Positions 33,691 to 44,635 of a stretch of DNA of 64,000 nucleotides are shown piece after piece. Below the pieces are notes generated by a model that saw nothing but the letters and a program-made list of their open reading frames with translations, was not told the origin of the DNA and did no database searches. Positions within the stretch are counted from its first letter, which is position 1. Each line of letters begins with the position of its first letter. The translations under genes were made by a program, and so were the position numbers. The stretch comes from Lantana camara (taxonomy: Eukaryota > Streptophyta > Magnoliopsida > Lamiales > Verbenaceae): positions 27,243,001-27,307,000 of the forward strand of contig CM074855.1 in the NCBI GenBank assembly GCA_037501455.1. Reading direction: 5' to 3'.

Positions 33691-36567
33691 TGTAACGCCC
33701 CATATTTCCGGATTTCGGGCAAGCACGCCACGTGTGTGTTTTGATGATTTTATATTAATTATTTAATTCTTTCATTCATTAATTAAATGTGACATGATCA
33801 TTTTATAAAATTGCATTTTCTAAAGTTGTGAAAATTATTTCATTTCATGATTTATGTACTAGAATTGATTAATTGATTATGTGACATTAATTGATCATTT
33901 CCTTGAACTATGGGATTAATTGCATAAGAGGGCTTGGTCTTTGATTATTTAACTTCTCTAACTTGTACTTGATTGCTTAACTAATAAAATGAGAGGATTT
34001 ATGTGCAATTAATTAGGATGACTCATAAAGTGGGAAGCATTAATATCTTCATTTATATTATATTCTAATTCATATTACACAAGACATATTCATACACATA
34101 TTGCTCCATTGCTTGATCGATCAATTGCCAAGAGAAGGGAAGGAGGAGATTTCCATACTTTGAGCTAATTCTTGAGTTGATCATTCATCTTGAAGCATCA
34201 TCATCCTCATCCTAGCGTATCATCTCTTCTCTCTTCATTTCCAAGGTGAAAATGGATTTATTTGATTGATTTCTTGATCATGAATGATAGCTAGGGTTAT
34301 TCATTTGGATTAGATAATTGTGTTTTAATTATGGGAAGCATGAATACTTGATCCTAGCTTGAATTTGATGCATAAATATTGAGGTTTATGGACTTGTAGC
34401 ATAAGTTGATATATTGAGCTCATATGTGTGATTCTTGATGATTAATGAGTTATGGACATGAATATGTGGAACTTTAGTGAGTATTGAACTTGTATATATA
34501 TATGTTGCATGAATTATGGCATTTGGATTGATTAGAATTGGAATTGGTTGATTGTTTGTTGTGGTTCGATTTTTGCTCTGTTTTTCTGCCTCTGCTCCCC
34601 TGCTCCAATTTCTCTGGTTTTTCTACTGTAGTAAGTATTTGAAGTGTAGAGCACTCTCCTTTTTACGGTTCGTCAATATCTATTTTCGTTTGTGAGTTAT
34701 GGCCGTTTTAATTTGGTGCCGCCAAACTGGCACGAATCTGCGTTAACCCAATTTAAAATCGAATTGTGGCTTGTTGAGTTGGAGTTTTTCAAAACTGTTT
34801 TATGGGGATAATCTTGATATATTATAGATGTTCTCTGCAAAAATTGGTGTCAATCCGAATTGATTTGAACCCCGAGAAAAATAGCAACATTCTCTGCTGT
34901 CCCCTGTTTTCATATTTCGGTTTTGGCTTGATCAGAGAGACTAAATGGTGGAAGTTTTTAAAACTGTTTTACGGGGGTATTTCTGGATATGTTATAAGTA
35001 TTTCCACCGATTTTTAGATCGTTTCGACTTCGTTTGATAAGGGAACGACGATCATCTTTCACTAATAGCGCTGCAGGAAATTTTTTGCTTTGTGTCATAT
35101 TCAAACAAAATCTGGTATTTACTCGGGGTGAACTAGAATTTGAGCCTTACATCATTGTAAAGATATGGTTGTCTAGTTTTCTAGGAATTTTGCGGTTCGT
35201 TAAAATTCATTCCGATGAAGGAGTTATGCTTATTTGAATACAACATGCGCATGTTGAAAATTTTCTGCATTAGTGCCTACAAATTTCACATTTTGCTCCA
35301 ATGCCTTAATTGATCCCAAATTGCTATTATATGATACATTTCATGCAAAAACAAGATTATTTTGTGTCGTATTCATGATTCCACATCGTCTCGTTGTATT
35401 TCGCCGTTCGTCTTAATTGGTTCATACGAGTCGTGTCTCACTTGCACTTGTCATTGTTTGCACAGACCAGCTTCCTGGTGACGAGGGGCCGGCACCTTAG
35501 GCGGTTTTCTCGATTGGTTTTGTCTGTACAGGTGAGGTTTAATTTCTAGTTATATAGAACCATATGACCCTTATATGGATTTTAAGCCAAAACGTATACG
35601 TATATCTATAGCTTTCCTCAAATGTTAATTGATTTTCACTGAACGACTGTATTGTATTGAACCGACTGTTTTGGCGAGTATATTGATTGCACTGTGGGTC
35701 CGAGGGTAGTAGCTTGAGCCAACCGGGAAAGCATGGGCTGACGGGTAACTCCGGCTCTATCCTCACCATTTGGGATGACCCCTGAAGCCACTAGGAGATT
35801 AGTGGTGGAAGGAGTTCCGGGCTTTGGGTTTCATGCGCCCTCTGCTCACACTGATTGGATGGTTGAGTCTAGCTAACTCACCATTACCCCGGAGGAAGAA
35901 GGATGGACTGAAACTGTTACGTGTGCACTGTAATTGATTGCATGATCACCTATATAATTGATAACTTAATCATTGTACACTGTCGGAGTAAGGTTGGAGA
36001 ATTGCCCTCACTCGCACTGATTAACTGAAATGTAATTGACTGATTGTTAAACTTGTTAATCATAATCTCGGGCGATGTTATCTTTTTATTGAACTTATAT
36101 TGTGGTTTTCATAACTCATTACCCGAGGTTAGGACTTGTGTGTTAAATGCGCTCATATGTATATACCCCTCGCTCAGTCTTCTTAGACTGACACCTCACT
36201 TTTTTCAGGTTTTGCTAAGGGAGTGCTAGGCGGGAAACTGTGTCGTCCGGAGTCGTAGTTTCGGGTCTAGCACCTATGTTTGTCTTTACACACTTTTGTA
36301 CCACTTATGTTCATCACTATTTTGTCATGTATATATGGGAGATGATATTGTATTGATATGACGGATTGATTTTGAAACTTATGCTTCCGCTTATATATAT
36401 CTTTCTGCATTGTTCTAAGTGGTTAAGGGTTAGTCCCGCCTAGCTCGGTTAGTTTTTTTTATTGTCTCCGTTCGCTATAGCTTTGATTCATATATGGATT
36501 GTCCATTTCATACGTGGATCGAGGCTATAGTGCGGGGGATGGGACACCTCGCGTTTCGGGTGTTACA
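33691..36567 (+). repeat. 5' LTR of the Tekay-like element, 2877 bp
   Basis: Starts TGTAACGCCCC and ends GGGTGTTACA. Leader signals: AAG|GTGAAA with GT at 34246, hairpin CCACTA/TAGTGG around GGAGAT (35788-35805), hairpin TCAGTC/GACTGA (36174-36179 and 36186-36191), TTTTTCAG|G ending 36208, then GCTAGGCGGGA (36225-36235) with exact complement TCCCGCCTAGC (36434-36444). Confidence 0.97.
34246..36208 (+). other. Candidate leader intron in the Tekay-like LTR
   Basis: Same layout as in the LTR at 1-2700: pyrimidine-rich segment ending CCAAG|GTGAAA, two hairpins, pyrimidine tract and CAG|G. The 3' LTR has the identical arrangement at 45191-47159. Splicing is a prediction. Confidence 0.42.
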
Positions 36568-36575
36568 TCCTAAGG

Positions 36576-36587
36576 TGGTATCAGAGC
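36576..36587 (+). other. Primer-binding site, tRNA-iMet type
   Basis: TGGTATCAGAGC, eight bases after the 5' LTR end. Confidence 0.93.
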
Positions 36588-36810
36588 CCGGTTGCAAAAC
36601 CGGGTTTCTTGTGTCGAGTCTTGTGAGTCTAGGTCGCACGGCATAGGAATTACTTTACAACTTGAGAGTCTTGCATTGATCCTTGAATTGTTTGAACCTA
36701 TTTGAATTATTTTGAGTTCTTGAATTATGTGTTTACTTGTAACTTGAGCCTTAATTGCACACATTTGCACTTATTGATGGAGCATGCATGCTAGTGTCTT
36801 GAATTTCAGG

Positions 36811-36979
36811 ATGGCTCGCGATAGACACCGCCGTGATCGATCACCGAGACACCACCGCCATCATCACCGTGATCGTACTCCTTCACCTCCACCTCCAGCT
36901 CAGCCACAGGACTTAGTGGCTTCTATGGTTCAGCTCATCGATCAGAGGGTCAGAGATTATGTCCCTCCAGCTCCTCCAG
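36811..36979 (+). pseudogene. gag: N-terminal part of gag, Tekay-like element
   Basis: Starts MARDRHRRDRSPRHHRHHHR, a basic Arg/His-rich leader, followed by a proline-rich stretch and VASMVQLIDQRVRDYVPP. The frame is interrupted at 36980 by the inserted solo LTR, where it stops after a few LTR codons. The rest of gag resumes at 40249 beyond the target duplication. Confidence 0.85.
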
Positions 36980-38057
36980 TGTAACAGCCCTACTCAGGGC
37001 CAAGTTGAGAAAGGTAAGTAAAGGGCAACTCAGGAAGCGTTTATAACCTCGATCCCTATTAACTCACTTCATGCATTGCATTTTATGTGACTTATGTGTT
37101 TTTTATGTGTTACATTTTACTAAATGTTCATAGATTTAATTCTTTCTAGCACCTAAAAACCCTTCATATGCTTCAAAACCCATTCCTACAGTTTTAGGTT
37201 GGAAATTACGAAAATACCCCTACAGCTCAAAAATATTCCTACATCTCCCGAAACACTTTCACTACCCAATATTTTAACCAAAATAATCCTCACATTATTT
37301 CGAGGATCGTGATACTCTCCTTAAACCATAATTCCTATCCTAACTCCCGTAGTATCAAAAACCGGCGAAAACCCTAGCTTATGATTCGATCATCAATAAA
37401 TCCTTATTCATCTACCTTTTGATATTCAAAATTATAACCAAAACGACCCTCAAATTATTTCATGAATTTTCACGCATTTACCAAAAACTCGATTTCACCC
37501 ATAGCATATTTATAAATATTTTCCTATTTAAAAATCATCATTTTATTTTAAAATAATTAGCTTTTATTCAATAGTCGAAATTATACTTAAAACGATCCTT
37601 GAATTTTTCTCTACAATATAGTGATTTTTCCAAACTTTAAACTTTATTATGGCTTTGTTTATATAATTTTTCCTATGATTTTCATCATCTTCAATGTTCA
37701 TAATTTATAAACAAAAACTCCAAATATTTCATGTTTATAACTAAAACGAAGCTCATTTTTCACTCATTCTTCCATTAATTCACTACATCAAAATTTTACC
37801 TCTCGACTCTTGAATAAATTTTATATTATTTTTACATTTATTTTTATTCCAAATGACATCATCCATGACCTCATGCTCTTCTAGAAGAATTGAACAAATG
37901 AGCATAATTTCTCCACATTTCTTAGTTAATAACCTAGCATTTGTTCATCATGAAATTAAACCACATCTCCAATTTAATTACCAAGCATTTGTTGAAACCT
38001 TAGGCAACCACATCTCCCATAAACTCTCATTTATTGCTTAGAAACCCCTCATGACTA

Positions 38058-38067
38058 CCTATAAATA
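38058..38067 (+). promoter_or_regulatory. TATA box of the nested LTR
   Basis: CTATAAATAC followed by C-rich sequence; predicted start near 38090, giving a first exon of about 75 bases before the donor at 38167. Confidence 0.6.
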
Positions 38068-38166
38068 CCCCCCTTAAGCCTCATTTATACCTCACATTCA
38101 ACACACAAAAATCACTATCTCCCTCTCCCCAAAACCTCATGCCACTCTCCCTCTTTTCTCTCTAAG

Positions 38167-39915
38167 GTATGTTTTCTTCTATTATTTCATGTTTTATATA
38201 ATGTTCTTAGTATAGAAATAATAGTAGTATGCCTAGGATTATTTAAATTATGCTTTAGGAATTTATTTTATGAAATATGTGCATAGTTGATAGTTTAAAT
38301 ATAATGTGAGCACATTATGGAATTTTATTTAATTATATGCATGAATTATGATATGATATAATGTGATTATGTATTTAAATGTTTATGATCTTGTTCATGC
38401 CAAGAATAATTTATTTAGAATTATTTTTCATAGAAAGTTCATATATTTTGCTATATTATGCTTTAATCTTATGTTATGAATATGAATGTGATAGAACATG
38501 TTACACACCCTCTTTGAATATTCAAATAAGCTCAAGAACATGTTCATAATGTTCTTGGATGTGTGTGTGTGCATGTGTGTGCCGTGATCAATGTGTGTGT
38601 GTGTGAATTTGATTTTTTTGTTATAAAGTGTTTAATTCACATGAAATTGAATAGTAAATGTTTTTAATAGTAATTTTGACTTTTTGGTCAACCAAAATAC
38701 TTATAATTTCGAAATTATTACAAAAATAATTATAAAATAAGTTTTGGAATTTTTAAAGAAATATTTTTCCTAAATTTTCCAAAAATCAATAAACTATGTA
38801 ATATTTTTCAAAAGATAACCTACATTGTCAAATTAAACCTTGAATTTCATTTCAAATCTTACAATTAGAATTATAGTATGGTTGATAAATATTTGATTAG
38901 TTAAAGATCCCATAAACCCTAATTTGTTAATCAAATTCCCTTAAACGGGTAAATTTAGAGTTTACCGGGAAATCTTTAACGCATTACATAACGCGTATCT
39001 TCTCTAATTATTTCATTATAGTATTGTGTGTAATTAGTTAGTTAGGAACTAAGAACCTAGTTCTAAGCCAGTAGTAGTTATTACTTTCAGGCGAACATAG
39101 GATCGAAGAGTGGAATCCTCACAGTTCCACTTAAATCTCGGTACCGGTGAGGGTTTTAAATCTTTTCAACTGAAATCATGATAAAATACTTTACTTTTTT
39201 TCTTGAATTTCCTTTCAAGTTATTCTTCCCTTTATGGGAAAATAATTCTTGTTAAATATTGAAAACATACATTTACCCGAAAGGTACTTAGTACTTTCTT
39301 ACGGGTAAATATTCTCGTCTTGCAAGCAAAGTTATTGTTTTTCCTATGGGCCCGGTGGTCTTGGTAGAAGTAGTAGTCCGGGAGGCACGGCCGAGCTCTA
39401 CTATTATACCAACCGCCAACTAGATCTTGGTGGTGGTCTAACTGGAGGTTAGTTATTCCACACCAAGTGACGGGAAAGGTACGTCCCTCCCAAATTCATG
39501 TATATCGTCACTAGGGGTAGCTCCCTGAGGTGACACCGGAGGAAGAAGGATGGTATTGTATTGTTGTATCTCTTTTTACTGAGTAGCGACATCTTGATCA
39601 ATGTCGTTACGAATATTCTTGGTTTTTAAGGAGTTAAGGTTGGAGACGCCTAGCTTGCGGGCATCAAAATCATTTTCAAAACGGTTCATAAGTTTCTAAA
39701 AGTATAGCCTATATTCCCCCTACTCCTATTTCAAACTGATATGAACCGGATATTATTGTCATATATTTATTTGTTACTATATAGTATATACATTTCAAAC
39801 CAAGACTTTCTTGGTCAAAACATTTCAAAAATCTTACTTATAATCCTAAATCCCAAACCCCCCGTCACTTAGTCATTTTGACTAACCCTCCTACTCTTTC
39901 CATTCATGATTTCAG
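38167..39915 (+). other. Candidate leader intron in the nested LTR
   Basis: 1749 bases between AAG|GTATGT and TTTCAG|G, with two hairpins whose pairing differs in bases but not position from those in the other LTRs. The TATA box 100 bases upstream supports transcription through the donor. Confidence 0.45.
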
Positions 39916-40248
39916 GAATCTATGCAGCGACACCTTAGAGGTATCTTGAAGCTTTAAGGTGTCACATTCCAGTCAATTAGAGTAATCACGAGTGCATGTA
40001 CATCTTACAATAAGCACTCTTCTCTAAAGTCAGAACTTTTGCTGTAAACACTTATCCAACTTAATAATATGTGCTTTGTTATGTATTGTCCCCTTTTATT
40101 TGCTCAAGTTTATTTTCCGTTGCATTTAAATTTCATACTCTGGTATTGCATAGTCTTGTCCGTTCGCCGGAGTATTTCTCGAGTGCTAGGACTCACATCC
40201 ACTCGGGAAGTACTACGGTGCGGGGTTGTAGTGTTAAGGGGCGCTACA

Positions 40249-43200
40249 TCCAGCCCCTCCAGCTCCACCTGTGCCACCGGGAGCTCAGATTTCAGCCGTT
40301 TTTCGGGAGTTTCAGAACCAGCACCCACCTAAATTCTTTAAAGGTAACGATGTTCAGGCGGAACAATGGTTAAAGGAAGTGGAAAGAGTTTGGGAGTTGA
40401 TTCCTTACAGCTCTACCGAGAAGGCCCGTTGCACTATTTCTTTGATCCAGGGCGAGGCCTATTCTTGGTGGGAGAGCGCGAGGATTATTCTGACTGATGC
40501 AGGAGAGGAAGTAAACTGGGAGGTTTTCACCCGGGAGTTCAAGAACAAGTTCATTCCTCCGTCTTCTCGCACCCGCAGATTGAAGGAATTCACCAAACTG
40601 AAGCAAGGGGATAAGGCTGTTTCGGAGTATCTCTCCGAGTTTGAGAGGTTATCTCGCTATGCACCCAATATAGCGAATGACGAATTCCACAAGTCTATGC
40701 AGTTCATGCAAGGACTTAACCGGGATATGCAAAACGCCCTCGAAGCGGTGGATACGAGCACTTGGCTCAAGGCTACGAGGAAGGCCCTGAAGGTCGAGGA
40801 TTCGGTGATTGCACGTCGACCTACTTTTCGGTCAGGTCCGGGTTCAGGTTCCGGATCGGGTTCTAGGGGTTCAGGCTTGGGTTTCAATCCGAGCAAGAGG
40901 CCGATGGTTTATTCTACACCACCACCTAGGGCTCAGTGGAAGAAGTCCCGACCCGCGGGACCGGTTCAGAAGGCTCCACCTGTACCTGCTTTGCCACCGC
41001 CACCTGAGAAGCCAGGATGTAGATACTGTGGAGGTCCCAACCACACGTACGACAATTGTAGGAGGCGTTTAGGGCTTTGTCTGATTTGTGGGGCCGCCGA
41101 TCATCGAGTGGATACATGTCCGGATCGCCGGGTACCGCCTGTAGGGGACCAGAGACCGATGATTAGGGCACGTGCTTATGCCCTAGACGGAGAGGAGCAG
41201 GATGCAGAGGTTGACCCAGCCGCTGTTGTTGAAGGTACAATTTGCATTCATACCACGAACATACATACTTTATTTGATCCGGGAGCTACTCACTCCTTTA
41301 TTTCGAGTACGTGCGCTTTTATTTTATCTTTGCCTGTTGTGTGCACTATTTCTTGCTATGTGGTTAGTTCTCCTTTCGGTAGTAGTCTCGAGACAGATCG
41401 GGTTTTCAGAGATGTGCCGGTGATCATCGAGGACAGAGTGTTTTTGACAGATTTCATAGAAATGCCGATGACTCGTTACGGGGCTATTCTGGGTATGGAT
41501 TGGTTATTCCGGTATAGTGCTACTGTTGATTGTCGGGCGAAGAGGATTCCGTTGGGTTCAGAAATTTCAGTGGGTCGGAGTTCGAAGACCGTTCCTTTAC
41601 TTTCTTTCTCAGAAGCTCAGAGATTGGTTTGGGACGGGGCTACGGGTTTCATAGCCTATATTCTCAACCGTCCGAAGGATCAGACAAAATTGGAAGAAAC
41701 TGAGGTAGTGAAGGAATTTCCCGAGGTTTTCCCCGAGAGGTTAGATTCTTTACCTCCGGAGCGGGAAATTGAATTTGTAATCGATCTCTACCTGAATGCA
41801 GAGCCGTATTCCAAGACTCCGTATCGTATGGCTCCAGCTGAATTAAAGGAGTTGAAAAATCAACTTGATGCATTATTGGAAGTTGGATACGTGAGACCGA
41901 GTTCTTCTCCCTGGGGTGCACCGGTCTTGTTTGTAAAGAAGAAAGATGGGACCTTGAGAATGTACATTGATTACCGGGAGCTGAATCGGATGACAATCAA
42001 GAACAAGTATCCCCTCCCACATATTGAGGAGTAATTCGATATCCTTCAGGGATCAAAGGTGTACTCGAAGCTTGATTTACGCTAGGGATACTATCAGCTG
42101 TGAATCCGAGCAGAGGACATTCCAAAGACAAGATTCAACACTCGGTACGGGCATTACGAGTTCGTGGTGATGCCGTTCGGTTTAACTAATGCCCCTGCAG
42201 CTTTTATGGACATGATGCATCGGATATTCAGGCCTTTCTTGGATAAGTTCGTTGTGATTTTCATCGACGACATCCTGGTATTCTCTAAATCCGTTGAGGA
42301 TCACGCGAGGAATCTCCAGTTGGTATTGCAAACTTTGAAGGAGCATCATCAGTTGTTTGCTAAATTCAGTAAGTGTGAGTTCTGGATTGACAGGGTTTCT
42401 TTCTTGGGGCACGTGATTTCGGGAAAAGGTTTGGAAGTAGATCCCTCGAAGATTGAATCCGTGATGAAATGGGAGAAACCGAAGAATGCCTCAGAGATTA
42501 GAAGTTTCTTGGGTTTGGCCGGTTATTATAGACGGTTTGTGGAGGATTTCTCGAAAATTGCCGCGCCTTTAACCCGATTAACAAAGAAAGAGGTGAAGTA
42601 CGAGTGGAACGAAGCTTGTGAGAAGAGCTTCAATCTCTTGAAGGAGAAGTTAGTTTCTGCTCCAGTGTTAGTCCTTCCCGAGGGCTCAGACGGGTACACG
42701 GTCTATACGGATGCTTCAAAGGAAGGTTTGGGTGGTGTGTTGACTCAGAACGGGAAGGTGATAGCTTATGCCTCCCGAAAGTTAAAGGAGCACGAAAAGA
42801 ATTATCCAACACACGACATTGAGCTCGCTGCCGTGGTCTTTGCACTAGGAAAGTGGAGACACTACCTATACGGGGTTTCTTTTGAGATTTTCACCGACCA
42901 CAAAAGCCTCCAGTATTTGTTCACTCAGAAGGATCTGAATATGAGGCAACGGCGTTGGATGGAACAGTTAGAAGATTATGACTGTACTATTAAATACCAT
43001 CCCGGTAAAGCTAACGTGGTCGCCGATGCACTTATTAGGAAGGCTAGTGTATCGAGTTTGGAAGTGGGAGAAAGGAGTAGAATCGAGCCAATTGTGATCA
43101 AAGCTCGAGTTTCTAACATTACTATCCAACCGGATTTGAAATATCGGTTGTTCGAGGTTCAGACCAAGGATCCGGAAGTTCAAAAGTTGGTAACCAAAGC

Positions 43201-44601
43201 AAAGGAGGATCCAGAATGTCCATTCGGGTTTGATGAAACCGGACTTCTTCGTTTCAAGAACCGCGTGGTCATACCCGAAGAGTTGAAACGGGTATTGCTC
43301 GAAGAAGCTCACAAGTCGGCATATTCGGTCCACCTAGGAGGAAACAAGATGTATAAAGATTTAAGGCAATACTATTGGTGGCGGGGATTGAAGAAAGACG
43401 TCGCCGAGTATGTGAGACACTGTATGAATTGTCAGCAAGTGAAAGCCGAGCATCAAAAACCCGGAGGTCTTCTACAGCCGTTACCTATCCCCGAGTGGAA
43501 GTGGGAACAGGTGACGATGGATTTTGTAACCGGGTTGCCTAAAGTGAAAGGTGGATTTGACGGCATTTGGGTAATCGTGGACCGTTTAACTAAGTCTGCA
43601 CATTTCTGCCGGTTCGGATGTCTTTCAAGATTCGTAAGTTGGCCGAGATTTATAACCGGGAGATTGTTAGACTTCACGGGATTCCAGTGAGTATCGTTTC
43701 GGATAGGGATCCGAGGTTTACTTCTAAGTTGTGGCAGGAATTACAAGGAATTTTGGGGACGAAGCTTAACTTTAGCACTTCATTTCATCCTCAAACCGAT
43801 AGTCAGTCCGAGAGGTTGATAAGGTATTTGGAAGATCTACTTCGGGCTTGTTCCTTGGATTTTCAGACTTCGTGGCATGAGCAACTACCTCTTATTGAAT
43901 TCGCCTACAATAACAGTTTTCAAGCCTCGATTGGGATGGCTCCTTACGAGCTACTCTACGGCCGGAAATGCCGTTCTCCGTTGTTCTTCGACCTTGATGA
44001 GTGGAAGTGGACTAAACAAGAAGGCGTGAAGAAGGATGAGAAATTGGAAAAACCTTCTAAAGCCGTTCGGGAAATGATTGAGAAAATTCAACAAATTCAA
44101 CAACAGATGAAATCAGCTCAAGATAGACAAAAGAGCTACGCCGACCGTCGTCGAAGAGATCTCGAATTCGAAGTGGGAGACCGTGTATTCTTGAAAACTT
44201 CTCCACGGAAAGGATTTGCTCGCATCGGGTGAGGAGGAAAGCTTAATCCTCGTTATTTAGGTCCTTTCGAGATTCTTGAAAGAATTGGTGAAGTAGCTTA
44301 CCGATTAGACCTACCACCGAGTCTCACGGGGATTCATAACGTATTTCACGTTTCTCAATTAAGGAAATACTACCCCGATGGGACCGAGATCATACCGGTT
44401 GAAGAAGCGGAATTGGAACCGAATTTGACATTCGTGCAACGACCGGTTAGAATCTTGGATACGAAGTTTAAGGAACTACGGAACCGGAGAATTCCTATGG
44501 TTAAGGTCCTTTGGAGAAGTGATCAAACCGAAGAGGCTACTTGGGAAACCGAAGATAAGATGAAACGGTTTCATCCGGAATTGTTCTCTTTCGATCAGTG
44601 A
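40249..44601 (+). pseudogene. gag-pol: Rest of gag plus pol, Tekay-like element, broken
   Basis: Domains in order: retrotransposon gag core ([24 protein letters not shown]); two CCHC knuckles near 41018-41120 ([14 protein letters not shown] and [14 protein letters not shown]); protease with [10 protein letters not shown], Pro where Ser is usual; RT ([27 protein letters not shown], catalytic FIDDILV near 42260); RNase H ([29 protein letters not shown]); integrase with an HHCC zinc finger (HCMNCQQVK), Asp in MDFVTGLP, Asp in VSDRDPRF and Glu in QSERLIRYLED; and a chromodomain-like tail (IPMVKVLWRS, EEATWETEDKMK). Breaks: TAA 42032-42034, TAG 42083-42085 and TGA 42101-42103 inside RT, a one-base shift near 43608 in integrase, TGA 44230-44232. 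At least one stop looks like CGA to TGA. It cannot make a full polyprotein. Confidence 0.92.
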
Positions 44602-44622
44602 ATCTGGGGACCAGATTCTTCT

Positions 44623-44634
44623 AAGGGGGGAGGA
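44623..44634 (+). other. Polypurine tract
   Basis: AAGGGGGGAGGA lies one base before the 3' LTR start (44636) and would prime plus-strand DNA synthesis. Confidence 0.9.
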
Positions 44635-44635
44635 T

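Larger units (their letters stand above)
36980..40248 (+). mobile_element. Nested solo LTR, 3269 bp, TSD TCCAG
   Basis: Starts TGTAACAGCCC and ends GGGGCGCTACA, with TCCAG directly before (36975-36979) and after (40249-40253). A TATA box (CTATAAATAC, 38058-38067) lies before a pyrimidine-rich leader ending CTAAG|GTATGT (GT at 38167). Hairpins: TAACT/AGTTA around GGAGGTT (39439-39455) and TTAGTC/GACTAA (39869-39874 and 39880-39885). The acceptor-like TTTCAG|G ends at 39915; GACACCTTA (39929-39937) pairs with TAAGGTGTC (39955-39963). No coding sequence or primer site, so it is a solo LTR. It is a different family from its host but shares the layout. Confidence 0.93.

Noticed and set aside
34802..35017. 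Frame found identically at 45747-45962
   Set aside because: The identity simply reflects the two LTRs of one element; no evidence of a protein.
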